Origin: Nemertoderma westbladi
Lineage: Eukaryota; Xenacoelomorpha; Nemertodermatida; Nemertodermatidae
Length of the DNA: 64,000 nucleotides
Direction of reading: 5' to 3'
Assembly: GCA_032718475.1 (NCBI GenBank)
Contig: JAUCBJ010007821.1
Location: forward strand, 62,001 to 126,000
The translations under genes and the position numbers were made by a program. Positions 44,541 to 56,141 of the stretch are shown piece by piece (the stretch's first letter is position 1; each line of letters begins with the position of its first letter). Under the pieces are notes generated by a model. That model did no database searches, was not told the origin of the DNA, and worked only from the letters and a program-made list of their open reading frames with translations.

Positions 44541-45074
44541 AAACTTTTTCAACCACATTGGAGACATGTACAAAATAATTAGGAAGTGGTTACTGACCGG
44601 ACCCATTGACCGGAGCCTCTAAATACCGTATTGAAGCTTTATATTTGATTTATATTTTAGTTGTTTATTATTGACCAGACCATTATTACCACAATTACGT
44701 AATCTGCATAATCTTGTAACATGTATTAACTTTAGTTTATTCTTTTGCTTCCCCCAACGCAGAACACGCCTCTGTAACGTGCTCCTTTAAATGGCAATGG
44801 GTGGTCCGGTCAATCATGCAATTGGTCCGGTGTAACAGGCTGAGATTACTCCCCAGCAAATATCACTCCCCAGTCTTCTCAGACTAGGCTGAGAACACTC
44901 CCCAGTTTTCTCCTTAGATTTTATAATTAACGGAAAGGAGCAGGTTACAGTGGCGGGCTTTTCTAACCAAAACAATAAACGAAAACTCAATAACATAGGT
45001 TACAGTTTATTTTTGCAATATTCGAAAATAACACAGGTATGGATGGATATGAATTATAACTCAATTAGGGGAGT

Positions 45075-45355
45075 CATATCAGCCTAATAACTGGGGAGTG
45101 TTCTCAGCCTAGGCTGAAATAACTGGGGAGTGTTCTCAGCCTAGGCTGAAATAACTGGGGAGTGTTCTCAGCCTAGGCTGGACTGGGGAGTGTTCTCAGC
45201 CTAGGCTGAGATAACTGGGGAGTGTTCTCAGCCTAGGCTGAACTAACTGGGGAGTGTTCTCAGCCTAGGCTGAGATAACTGTGGAGTGTTCTAAGCCTAG
45301 GGTGAGACAACTGAGGAGTGTTCTGACTGGGGAGTCATTTCAAGAGGGAGTTATC
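45075..45355 (+). repeat. 32-bp minisatellite CTGGGGAGTGTTCTCAGCCT
   Basis: About eight units of exactly 32 bp (for example starts at 45091, 45123 and 45155), each with the palindrome AGCCTAGGCT. Inverted relatives (GAGAACACTCCCCAG) lie at 44840-44910, so the two blocks can pair across about 200 bp. Confidence 0.9.
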
Positions 45356-45750
45356 TCAGCCTTGTACACCGGTCAGTAGCATAGACGGAATTACAAAAAC
45401 GGAATACAGATTAAATGTCCATTTGATATCCTAATCTAATATGGCACTGCCAATAAGATACGGGCCTACTAAAAATAAATGTATTATTAAATATTTAACC
45501 GAAAAGTAATATATAATATGCAATAATTTTACCAACTGAAGCTATTTTAAACATTATTGCACCAAATGTAAAATATATTCTAAATAAAATAAAGTACCTG
45601 GTACCCAGTAAAATATTTATATTACAATCCCATATCACAGTGCCGAAGTATGTTGTATAGTTTAGGCCAGGTTGATCTGGCCAATATTAGCAGCACGTTC
45701 CGGTCGAATGCCGCAAACCAATTTCCATTTGCATTTCCTAGTGTTGCAAC
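45356..45750. other. Noncoding flank 3' of the GNPTAB-like exon
   Basis: No C-terminal transmembrane exon of GNPTAB could be recognised here. AT-rich, no gene seen. Confidence 0.4.
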
Positions 45751-45965
45751 AGTTCAAACTGGGACGGTTTTGGGTATAGAGTCTCCAAGAGTTCCCTCAC
45801 GATTCCCTTAACAATGTGGGCATTGGGTTTGTTTTGATCGACGCCATCATTAATACAAATAAACTTCTTAGTGTGGCGACGGTATTCATCCATCTGTTTT
45901 TTTGTTTCGGAAACGCTGTTTGTTAAATACACATATTGCTCGTGGTAGGTTGACATGGCTTCAAG
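45751..45965 (-). CDS. GNPTAB: GNPTAB-like exon with Stealth conserved region 4
   Basis: It encodes KKFICINDGVDQNKPNAHIV and LYPKPSQFEL, which match the conserved C-terminal Stealth block (KFxCLNDNIDHN...PIPSQFEL) of GlcNAc-1-phosphotransferase beta subunits. An acceptor after CTGGAAG at 45966 keeps frame with exon 1 (phase 0), though the pyrimidine tract is weak and a later acceptor is possible. A donor GT at 45750-45749 would end the exon right after QFEL. If it is not used, a stop codon follows three codons later, at 45738, and the protein would lack the second membrane anchor. Confidence 0.72.
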
Positions 45966-46834
45966 CTTCCAGAAAATTTGAAACCTTCCGGAAACCACAA
46001 TTTTTCATCGAAAATCTCGAATTTTGAATTAATTGATTCCAGTGTCCCAACCCCCTAGATTAAGTGTGAAAGTGAGCAATATTTGGGGATGGTTGAGTAG
46101 GGCGGCAGCACTTAAGCTGATTTTAATTCTTAAGTTATTAATTTATACCAATTTGAGTGTTATTCTAATTAGATACATAGGCTTTCTGGCTTAAAATAAA
46201 AGAATCCAAATAATAATTTGACTGCAAGTTCTCAAGTTCGATGTTAATTCTGTAATTGTACCAAGTTTTTTATTTACAGTTAGTTAGTATGGATGGAATT
46301 CACGAATAATTTAACAACTGATCACAGGCTGTTTAGTTAGTAGGACAGTAGTATGGCTTCAGTCAATCTGATAGTAGCACTAGCGCATAAAAGTCTGATA
46401 GTTTCTACCGGATACAAACTGAAAGTAAATGATCTAACAGAAAATAATATAACCTGGTAGTCGTAGTAGTGTAGTACCGGTAAGTTTTTTGTGGAACTAA
46501 ATGATATTCCGAAGCAATTTTATTCAGCAAAATTATAAAAACAAGATACAGAAAATCAGTTTTTGTGTGGAAATAAATTCTATTCAGAAGCATTTTTAAT
46601 AGACTGGGCCATATATTGACATGAAATTCAGAAATATGGAGTATATTGTTTGACTTTATAAATTCTTATAAATTCGATCTACTTTTGATGGTTTAAATTG
46701 TACTGTACGTACAGTACTAAATTCTCTTTCCCTTTAATCTCAGGTTTTTAGGGAGTGAAAAATCTCAAAAATCTTCGAAATTTATCAGAATCTTACGGAA
46801 ACCTAGTTTCCGGGTTTCCAAATTTTGTGGAGAC
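45966..46834 (-). other. GNPTAB-like intron
   Basis: Lies between the donor CAG/GTCTCC at 46835-46829 and the proposed acceptor at 45966. AT-rich, no coding signal. The exon joins are inferred from homology. Confidence 0.6.
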
Positions 46835-48154
46835 CTGCATGGTTTCGAACTGATATTTATTGCGACTGCTGTAGATAGAGGATTTATTTATCATCAACAG
46901 GAGAGGTTTACATGAAAGGAAGATTTCTCTAGATACTGTTCGGCTGGTTGAGTTGCTGTCCTTGTCTAACTGCAGCGATTTATCTGTGTTACTTTCAATG
47001 CAGTCGGATATGACATTCTCCATTTCAGCTAATCTGGAGTTTGATAGCGGTATTGGGTAAAGCCTGCTTGCGAGCACTCTCAACTCTCTGTTGGATAGCA
47101 CCCCGGAGTCGTCTGTGTCGAGATTATCAAAAACTTGGCTAAAATCAAGTTCCACTTTGGCATCCATCAGATAGTTGAAGTAGGAGAAGGCAAATTGCAT
47201 ATCTTCATCGTGACGTAGTTTATGGGAAGCTGTTTTAAGGAATTCTTCATGAAAGATTTCATGTAATTCCTCTATAATTCGTTTATTGAGAAATAACGGC
47301 GTATGGGATATCGAATACCGGGTCTTGCGCCCAAACATTTTGTTATATAATTCATTCACATAAGTCAAAGTATTGACGTAATTGCCGAATGGCCTGTTGT
47401 TTTTTTTTCCAGGTGCGGCAAAATTCGTCTTGTAGATACGCGGTCCATTGGTGCGTGTGATAAAGTCTGAGGGCCAGATTGGCGCACCAAACATAACATC
47501 ATCATTGAGGTAGAGGAAGTTCTCGGAGAGACCTGGAATGCGATGAAGTTGAGACTCTATTGCGGGGGAACCGAAGGTGGGAAGATTCGACTTGTTAGCA
47601 AATATCTCATTGTGAGTTACTATGGTAACCCGGGGATTGCTAAGGTTCAACCAGTATGGGATTTGCCCATTGGTCACGATGTAAATGTGTCGAAGCCACG
47701 GGGCATACAGGTCAACAGAACGTAGGGAGTATCGCAACTCCTCGTTGTCATAAAAATGGTTGGTACTTGTACGACCCACGACCGATTGTTGACTCTTCAC
47801 CCTCATTTCCATGTTCATCTCCCATTCCAATTCCCTTTGGACTTTCTCCAATTCTACTAACATTTCAGGGTCTGAACCATTCACCCAGGTGTAGACTAAG
47901 TCTACAGGAAACAGTTTGTCAGGATGTAAGTCATTCATCCATGTGCTGTCTAAGACATCACGTAATTGCTTGGTGGGGTTTAATACCTTCTTCCAGGGAT
48001 GCAGATTCAGTGGTAAGGAATCATAAATATTATCATTGTGTTTGACTTCTGTCGTGAAATATACCACGAAAGGCAGAAGGAGTATGAAACCAGCTAGACA
48101 TATCTTCAAATGATGGGCCTGTCTCACTGATGAGCGCACACATCTAGGCAACAT
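46835..48154 (-). CDS. GNPTAB: GlcNAc-1-phosphotransferase alpha/beta-like protein, exon 1
   Basis: Exactly 440 codons from the ATG at 48154. The family transfers GlcNAc-1-phosphate to mannose of lysosomal hydrolases in the Golgi. Residues 17-35 ([18 protein letters not shown]) are a type II membrane anchor. Stealth region 1 is [16 protein letters not shown]. Region 2 is [20 protein letters not shown] with [13 protein letters not shown] and [10 protein letters not shown]. Region 3 is [19 protein letters not shown], followed by the EF-hand [13 protein letters not shown]. The Notch-like repeats and DMAP-binding domain that separate regions 2 and 3 in vertebrates are absent; region 2 leads straight into region 3. 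The catalytic core appears intact. Region 4 is on the next exon. Short forms without these modules are also known in insects. Confidence 0.88.
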
Positions 48155-49130
48155 TGTAATGTTTAAGAAATCTAACTTTATTTAATTAATTCAATAACTC
48201 TTTACAATGTACATAAATATATATATATATTAATATACATATATATTTACATAAATAAACACGGATCATAAACCATGAACGGGAACAACTTTTCATACAA
48301 TTATGTACATATATGTAATTTACTGTAGTTTAAATTATGTCAACTTATCAGCTATCTGAACGCTTAATTAATCACTTTGTCAACTGGTCCCGGTCAACTG
48401 GCCCGGTCCATATATTGTCATAAAAAAGTTACAATATAGTAATTACATCGAGACACGAGAACCACCATAGATTAGATTTGAACTATAAATACAGCTACTA
48501 CTAGAAACTTTATCCAAATTCACATGGAAAACAAGAAAAATAAAAGTAAATTCCAAGACGGGATTGTCTAGTAGAGCTCATAACGGTTGGAAAACACTGA
48601 GCCGCATAAAAATAATGAGGGTAAGTTAAAGCTAAGTGTTGATAAGAGTTAAGAAAAGAGATTAAGCTAAGCTAGTGTAAGCTAGTAAGTTATAACAAGA
48701 AGTTTCTGGCGGCAATGTTTTGTACAAAATATTTATTTTTATTTTATTGCTAGAGGAAGTTAACGAGGTCTATTTACTACATGATATACTGTATTATTAT
48801 GCGCCATGATGAATTTTAAAAATATAATAAACACGGAGAGGAGAAAACGACAGCTATAATAACACCAACAGTAACGGCAGTGGACTAACTCAACTAATGG
48901 GGAGGGGAGGGGGGCTGGTTAGATAACATGTAAAATCAATCAGTTTCAAATATATGGCGCTTCAGGGATGACGAAAATTATGATTTGGAAGCTTTGTTTT
49001 TAATTTCACTGGTAACATTATGTTCAACGATACCCCCTGCTCTGTCACTCTACAATTCTGGGCAGGCATCGGAGAAAATGGTCCTAGTCATTGTCAATGG
49101 AATAAATAGCATTTTTATTAAATCGCATCA
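48155..49130. other. GNPTAB-like 5' flank and intergenic sequence
   Basis: AT-rich with an (AT)n run at about 48205-48250 and a G-rich block at about 48898-48920. No gene. The promoter of the GNPTAB-like gene is presumably in the first few hundred bases. Confidence 0.45.
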
Positions 49131-50300
49131 TGGATCCCATTGAGAGACTGCTCCGTGGAAATCAGAATGGGTTCTGTAAAGGTCGTGGTACCATGGAGCC
49201 CATTTTGGCACTTAGAAGGATAATTGAAGAGTTATCAAAAAAGAAAGACTTTAGGCATCTGGGTGTTATCTTTGTTGACTTTTTCAAGGCCTTTGATTCA
49301 GTCTCTTGCTCACGTATGTTCAGCATACTTTCATTATATGGGATTCCTGATGAAATTATTGCAGCAATCAGATCAGTATACGATGGTTCGACAACATTTG
49401 TATCTACTGTTGATGATGGCACAGAACCATTTGAAGTATTATGGGGAGTCCTCCAAGGAGACACACTTGCGCCATTCTTGTTCATAATTGTGGTTGACTA
49501 TGTTCTACGCATGTCCTTAGATCATCATAATGATGATGGGGTGATGGTAATTCCACCTACTGGCTCTAGAAGTCGAGGAAATCCTGCCAAGTACCTAACT
49601 GATCTAGACTTTGCTGATGACTTAGGAGTTCTCTCAGAATCACTAGAGGGAGCCCAATGGCTCCTCAGCTCATTAGAACAGGCTGCTTCTAGTGTTGGTC
49701 TTTTTTATTAACTCCAAAAAGACCAAAATTGTGACAGTTAACTTTGAAAGTCCTCAGTAAGTCTCTGACCGGATGAGCATAAGCTCAAAGGATGGTATGC
49801 TTGAGCATGTAGACGACTTCTGTTATCTGGGATCATGGATCCGGAAGTCAGGTGAGGACCTTCGAATACTTAATTGAAAGGCATGTGCAGACTTGAATGG
49901 GCTTTCCATAATTTAGAAGTCACATAGAATTCATCGGAAACTTAAGGTCCGATTATTTAGAGCAGCAGTAGTTCGCTGGAACTACTGCTGGGCTCTAACT
50001 GCTGAGGACACCAAATCTCTGGATGGCACATTCACAAGAATGCTACGCCGGTTTCACTGTATCGTGTACAATGCACACATCTCCAACCAGACACTATATA
50101 ACATTGGAGGTGTCTTATTGGTTCCCCCAACTTGACAATAGAACAAAGCCGCCTCCGCTTTGCAGGACATTGCTTTCGCCGTGAGGACCAACCAGTGCAT
50201 AATCTTGTGCTTTGGCGGCCTCATGGAGTGAATAAGCATGGTGGACCGCCCATGACTTTCTTGAGACGCATCTTAAAGGACACTATGCCAACCATTGTGT
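49125..50300 (+). pseudogene. RTE-like LINE, RT domain and C-terminus (copy 1)
   Basis: The first 193 codons are open: NQNGFCKGRGTMEPILALRR, VDFFKAFDSV, LQGDTLAPFLFII and DFADDLG (catalytic box). Downstream of 49711 the frame shifts but keeps VDDFCYLGSWI, DTKSLDGTFTRMLRR, CIVYNAHISNQTLYNIGG, then NQCIILCFGG and LRRILKDT-like remnants. This is the widespread FIDFKKAFD/GVLQGDTLAP family of RTE-type LINEs. The endonuclease is missing (5' truncation), and the 3' end changes after about 50290. Confidence 0.85.
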
Positions 50301-50548
50301 GACTGTATTCGCTTTAAATATGAAGCGAGTTTGAAAGATGTCGTTCGCGGCGAATACATATTAAAATCGAGTTATATTGGTGTTGTAAGGGTCTAAGCCA
50401 CGATTCTAAGTAAAACATATTCCTTTTATCATATGGCCATTTCGTGTATTAACACACGTCTTCAGTGATATAAATATATAATAAAATGTTTACATAATTT
50501 ACATATTAAAATAAGTACGTACGTGGTTAAATTGAATTGAATAATATA

Positions 50549-52249
50549 GGCTCATTCCATGCAAATGTCAACCCCAGTGCCAATTTTGAAATAAGTGAAT
50601 AATTTCTTCTCATATCAATTTTCAGAACCAATATATGATGCGGTTTACGAATTTAATACAAAAAATCGCATCAAAATTGGGTAACTTTCTGAAATCTGGT
50701 GTTATTCGCCCTTACCTCTCAAACTGAAAAAATACAGTTAACTGAGTGCATAATATGAGAACCGCGTTTTATGAGTATTTTTAGGAAGAAGGCAACGTAA
50801 TAGAGTACTTTTTGAAGCAAAACAATCATATTTTCTTATGAAATCATTTGCTGTCAATTAAAACAACGTTGTGTCTAAAAATTCAGTGCTCATAATCTGC
50901 TTACATCATAATGTCCCGCACTTTACGCTGAACACCATATTTTGTTTGTACAGGATAGACATATTACAATAGAATGATGATATGTCGTTTGCAAAGCACA
51001 AATATATGTATCTTTAATCTGGAGTACTTAGTTTGTTTTTGGTGTTTCGTGTTATGTGGTAAACAGGTGTCCCGCACTTTACGTAAAGTGCGGGACAAAA
51101 AGTAGAAATATCAAAGGAAGTAAAGTAATGTGTACTTAGATGGGAGAACTTCAACTGGAATAATCATAACAGACATTTTAACTTCATAGAAATCTCTGAT
51201 ATTAAGACACTATGAAAAAATGCATGAAGATCACATATATTTCAGTAAATAAAATATTCTCAAAATTGTAATTCCTCTATTTGTATTTGTATTAGTATTT
51301 CCAAACTCTGAATAATATTTGTAGGCCTGCCATTAACCTCTTCCTGGGTGGAGCATACTGCAAAGCTCCCGATATGATACGACCTAGACCGTACATGGTA
51401 CGCTACTACAGTATTTAGTAACGGTTTTTGGGTGCACTACAGTTTCCTTGTCTAATCTGGCTATCTAATCTGTATTACATTAGGCCTACAGCGCACTTAA
51501 ATGGTAATTTTACATAAGCCTAAAATAATATTGAACTGGCTGGAGGTAATAATACAGCAAGTAGGAGCCACGCTGTACTAGGGCTAGGCTAAGGCTACAA
51601 ATAAATGATACAAACAAATTTGCTATCGTCGTGCCTACTCTTCTGTTTTACTTACAGTATTATGCACTATATGTTGACCTCTATTTGTTTTTCCACTCCA
51701 TTGGGGGGTATTCGTACATTGCCAGTAGTGGTGACAGAGCAATAATTTTGCGCCACTCTTTTTCATGCTGGGGCCGATTTTGAGAAAGGACAAGGAAAAT
51801 CTTTGTTTGAAACTTTGTTACGTTAGGTACATATCACAACATTGGAATGCTAAAGCCCGTACAGCCGTATGTTGGAGGCCTATTAATTATATCTATAATG
51901 TTGTGTTAGTTGCATTGTCATTCATTTTTAAGTTCAAATTATATGTGGCAATCTCACTGAAAAGTTTATAACTATCACTTATTTAGTCTGAATAATGTAA
52001 TAATTAACGATTTAATGTGTTTATAAATGATAAAATCGTACGCGTCCCGCACTTTACAATTTTTTGAAGCAATAATTCTGAGACATAAACTGCTGCCGGT
52101 TTTCCAAACTGCTTTTTTTTACTGAACCGATAATTGGTGTTTCTAAGAAACACAAGCATTATACTATTTTAGTTCATTTTCATGATGTACAGTGCTAAAG
52201 TATGCACAAAAAGTCGTACGAATGTCCCGCACTTTACATTGAATGAGCC
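50549..52249. mobile_element. DNA element with GTCCCGCACTTTAC subterminal repeats, inner copy
   Basis: The left end GGCTCATTCCATG (50549) and right end CATTGAATGAGCC (ending 52249) are near-perfect inverted termini. Inside are exact copies of the 14-mer GTCCCGCACTTTAC at 50913, 51069, 52044 and 52224, plus one inverted copy. At 51069-51096 the 14-mer is followed directly by its own reverse complement, a perfect 28-bp palindrome. No transposase reading frame is present, so this looks non-autonomous. Confidence 0.7.
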
Positions 52250-52259
52250 AGATTAAGAT

Positions 52260-52480
52260 TCAGTGGGCAATGCTGGTGAAGTAAAGACGAGGTCATACCA
52301 GATCTACATTTCTGGCAACCAACTCATGGAAAGCCTAGTCGTGGACGACCGGCCATAACATATAGATCAACTTGAAAGGGATACTGAACTTGGGAGAAAC
52401 GAAATTGCGACAACTATGGAGAATCGGGAAGCCTGGAAGGATTTCATTTCCACTGTCCGATTTCGCTCGACCTACTGTAG
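52260..52480 (+). pseudogene. LINE C-terminal tail fragment
   Basis: One frame encodes GRPAITYIDQLERDTELGRN and TTMENREAWKDFISTVRF, the usual GRPxxTYIDxLRxDTGL...AMxDRxxWR tail of LINE ORF2. Only this tail remains. Confidence 0.7.
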
Positions 52481-52489
52481 TAGTAATAG

Positions 52490-54400
52490 TAGATCTTTAA
52501 GTGACCCCACTGAATTATTATTAATTCATTTCAAACATCTAATTTCTTTCTGTAAATCTAATTATTAATTGCAGATTGATGGTAAATCTAATCCCTTCTC
52601 TAAACCATCGCTGAGGCATGAAACTGCCAGATAACCCAGAATTATGTTTAATATACATTTATTGACGTCATGATATCAAACTTATTGAACTTAACATACT
52701 CAGAAATAAATTAGTTGTAGTTGTAGTTTTTAGGTATGTTTTTTTAATAAACCCGCCATTTTGACAGCTTCCTCCTGTTTTTACAAAATATAAACCCCGC
52801 CACTCGATTCAGGGCACCTTGCCCCCCCCCCCCCCCCCCCCCCCCTTCTTCAATTGTTTCTAGCCGAACAATTTTTTCGCGCACAAATCCTATTCCATCA
52901 ACATCAATCATTAATTCCTGGTTGTATCATAATATTATATTTCAAAAAACCGTTCCTCAATTGTAATTAACACAGCTACTTCAACTAAAAGTTAAAAATT
53001 CCCAAAGACTCTGTTAATGGCAAGATAGATCTCTGAAATCATAAAATTAAAATGAAAATTACAAAATTAAAATGCACACTTAATGGCGTACACCTATAAT
53101 ATAATTGATACTATAAGATATTATACGCCGACTATTGTAGATAACAAGAGATTAATTGCAGTATATTAAGCAAAGCTCGCCCTCAACCAAGGCGTCCTTT
53201 AATAATTTAATATAATTGTATTAAAGGACGCCTTGCCCACAACCCATAGGTTTTAAAATTCTTTTAGGTTCTTAAAAGAACTTTAAATTTTTAAAGTTAT
53301 TTTAATTTAAGGTTTTCAAATTAATGTATCTTTTGATTTACCTCTAAATTAAATTTATTTCTTTCGATAAAGAACACATAAAGTTTATATTTTATAATTT
53401 GTGCCGTCTGGGAGCGGTGATCCTATACAGCCGTGTTCTGTAGACGCAGCCAGCCGGCAGCAGCAAGCATCCGTGATGGCAATAGCTGATCCTTCAGTCA
53501 GGTTTCTGACAACACTAAAATCATCAGGAACATATATGCTATGCTTCAATCGAACACAGATTCCACTTGCCCTTAAATATCAGTACCCTCAGTAACTACA
53601 AGCATTACCCCAAGTATGGCCACAAATAATATGCATACAGTTACATTCGCCATATTACTGGCTTTATTATTAGGTGCCATACGTTAGACGAACTGTCCCC
53701 TTTTGTCTCCTAGTACAGTATTATGCTGGGATTTCCAAGCTTGTAGTGTCTAATTTAATTGAATTCAATTTAAATTTAAATTATGATGTCTACTAATGTA
53801 GCCATGCTCCACAGAATGATTATATATCACTGTAGAGATATATAGTGATATCACTAGTGTGTCTGATAACAATGTTGATGTATGAAACAGTATCAAGCAA
53901 ACAAACAAATATGGATTTCACCGCATGAGATATTTTACAAGCTCACAGCTCAGTAACTCATACCGTAACAGTAACACAAGGGATTATATTCAATGGAATT
54001 TTAGTACAAGCGACTGTATTATCGATTAATATAGAGATATATGCAACATATTGCATAATTTAGTTACTGCTAATTTAGAATTCATTTGTTACGTCCAAAA
54101 TATGATAATAATATTTAAGTTTAAGATAAGAAAGGTGTTCTGTTAGTATGGGCCATTTGGGGCCTACCAGATGAAAATAAGGGGGGTGGGGTGGTGGTAG
54201 ATGGGGGCACTAAAGATGTTAGCGGGTAAAAATAAACTGTGAGACATCAATCGGTAAAAACGAATCAGAGACGAAAAAATAATACAAAATCTACGTATTT
54301 TCAGCCTTGGCGGCAATGATCGAATCCCTATCGAATCCCTAAATCCCGATACCTCTAGACAGCTAGACTACCAGACTACTCGACAGCCAGAAAAAGCTAT
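52490..54400. other. AT-rich intergenic, no gene seen
   Basis: Contains a 24-base C tract (52822-52845) and an inverted repeat AAGGCGTCCTTTAATA near 53180-53235. No supported gene. Confidence 0.5.
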
Positions 54401-54509
54401 TAAATGATATTGCTGCAAAGACTATCTGGGAAGATATTGGGTGGAATAGCGAAATATGTGAATCTAATGATCTTAAGCGTCCAGAAGACAACGAGTTCCG
54501 TAGCTAGGA

Positions 54510-54634
54510 AGAAGCTTTTCAATATATTAGTAGATTTTAGTAAAGCTTTTGACCGAATTTCATGTGTTAAACTGTTAGCAAAACTACTTACACTGGGTTG
54601 CGGCAGCCATATGATAAATACGTATTATCTCTAA
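54510..54634 (+). pseudogene. LINE RT fragment
   Basis: Encodes LFNILVDFSKAFDRISCVKL, the RT VDFxKAFDR block, and stops soon after. The local frame is too short to assign a clade. Confidence 0.65.
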
Positions 54635-54790
54635 CTACAATCGGACTGCTGCATTGCAGCTGCACATGAGAAGCTATGCTGTCTTAAAAAAAATATTTTG
54701 ACACTACCATTCAATCGACAATTGGCAAACCCAATGCAGCATGCATTAAGAATGATATGCCAGCTTATCAACAAATTCGCACCGCCACAA

Positions 54791-55140
54791 CTACCTATCC
54801 ACCATGGCTTTTGCGAGATTATCCGCCTCTTCAAGGCCAGTGTCCTTTAAAATGCGTCTCAAGAAAGTCATGGGCTGTCCACCATGCCTATTCACTCCAT
54901 GGGACTGCCAAAGCACAAGATTGTGCACAGGCTGGACCTCTCGGCGAAAGCAATGCCTTGCAAAGCGGATGCGGCTTTGTTCAAGTATCTGTACATTGTT
55001 ATGTATCATTGTATTGGTTATCGTATTGGTATACTTATGATATGTAATAAATTAATAAAGTAATGTGTAATGCTTGGGGGAACCAATGAGACACTTCCAA
55101 TGTTATATAGTGTCTGGTTGGAGATGTGTGCATTGTACTT
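54791..55140 (-). pseudogene. RTE-like LINE C-terminus (copy 2)
   Basis: On the minus strand it encodes EQSRIRFARHCFRREVQPVH, NLVLWQSHGVNRHGGQP and MTFLRRILKDTGLEEADNLA, the same tail as copy 1. Upstream on this strand, 55073-55140 matches 50060-50130 (ACACATCTCCAACCAGACAC and following bases), interrupted by about 60 bp of AT-rich insert. Orientation is opposite to copy 1. Confidence 0.8.
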
Positions 55141-55324
55141 TGTACGAACCATTGCATACTGATGTGATTGTGCAATGATTTCCTCAGGAATCATTGCACA
55201 ACTTATATTGATAGTAACAATGTGTTGGCAAGCTGTATTTTTCGAGGTGTTATTATTATACGTTTATTATATAGGAAGGGATCTAGGGGTCTTAACCTCG
55301 AATAATAAGTTTATTATCGTACGT

Positions 55325-55750
55325 GTCCCGCACTTTACAGTGAAATGTCCCACACTTTACATGACTTTGCTGCACTTAAACTACTCCCCTGTTTCATTGA
55401 TGTTACTTACCATCTTACTAAAGGCTAACTTATTTTCCCTACATATCTAGGAACATCACGGAACAAAAGTTTTCCCACTAACTTTACCCAATTCGCTGAA
55501 CTTTAGCAATGAATTTGACAGTTGAGAATTTCACTTTCGTACGCGTCCCGCACTTTACAATTTTTTGAAGCAATAATTCTGAGACATAAACTGCTGCCGG
55601 TTTTCCAAACTGCTTTTTTTTACTGAACCGTTAATTGGTTTTTCTAAGAAACACAAGCATTATACTATTTTAGTTCATTTTCATGATGTACAGTGCTAAA
55701 GTATGCACAAAAAGTCGTACGAATGTCCCGCACTTTACATGGAATGAGCC
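55325..55750. mobile_element. Right terminal module of the GTCCCGCACTTTAC element, outer copy
   Basis: 55538-55750 repeats 52037-52249 over 213 bp with only about three substitutions. Its terminus CATGGAATGAGCC is the exact inverse of the left terminus at 50549, and both are flanked by TA (50547-50548 and 55751-55752). The 14-mer occurs at 55325, 55545 and 55725. Together with the left end it defines a possible 5202-bp composite element. Confidence 0.78.
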
Positions 55751-56141
55751 TATATTGTAAAAGATAATGAGCAGATAATCGATAAAATTCAAAAAAAATT
55801 TATGAATTTTATCGAGTATATTTAGTATTCCATGGTTTAACCCTTCTGCAATTATCCAGTCTGTCGCTGCAGGGTAAAATTGTTCTGGGGGAGATGATAT
55901 GTTTACATGTTATTTATAACCCTTTCGAGTTTATACTTAGTATAAAGTATTAGTTAAAGTTATCTCACGTGCTGCGCGAAGATCCCACTTCTTACTGAAA
56001 GTATCCCTGGTGGTAAATTAAGTAATATAATTTAACGGCAGAAAATTAAGTCAATTTTAACGAAAATTAGTATTTATTTATATTTTTGAATCTAAATAAA
56101 TAAATAAAGATCAAAACTAAATAAAGATTTGGTTGGCGCAC
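55751..56141. other. Intergenic, no gene seen
   Basis: AT-rich sequence between the TIR element and the minisatellite. No reading frame of note. Confidence 0.5.

Noticed and set aside
45738-45998. An independent small protein
   Set aside because: Its sequence is the conserved C-terminal Stealth block and fits as a second exon of the GNPTAB-like gene.
53401-53595. A short coding gene of 64 codons
   Set aside because: No family resemblance, no splice signals of note, and it lies in repeat-rich DNA.
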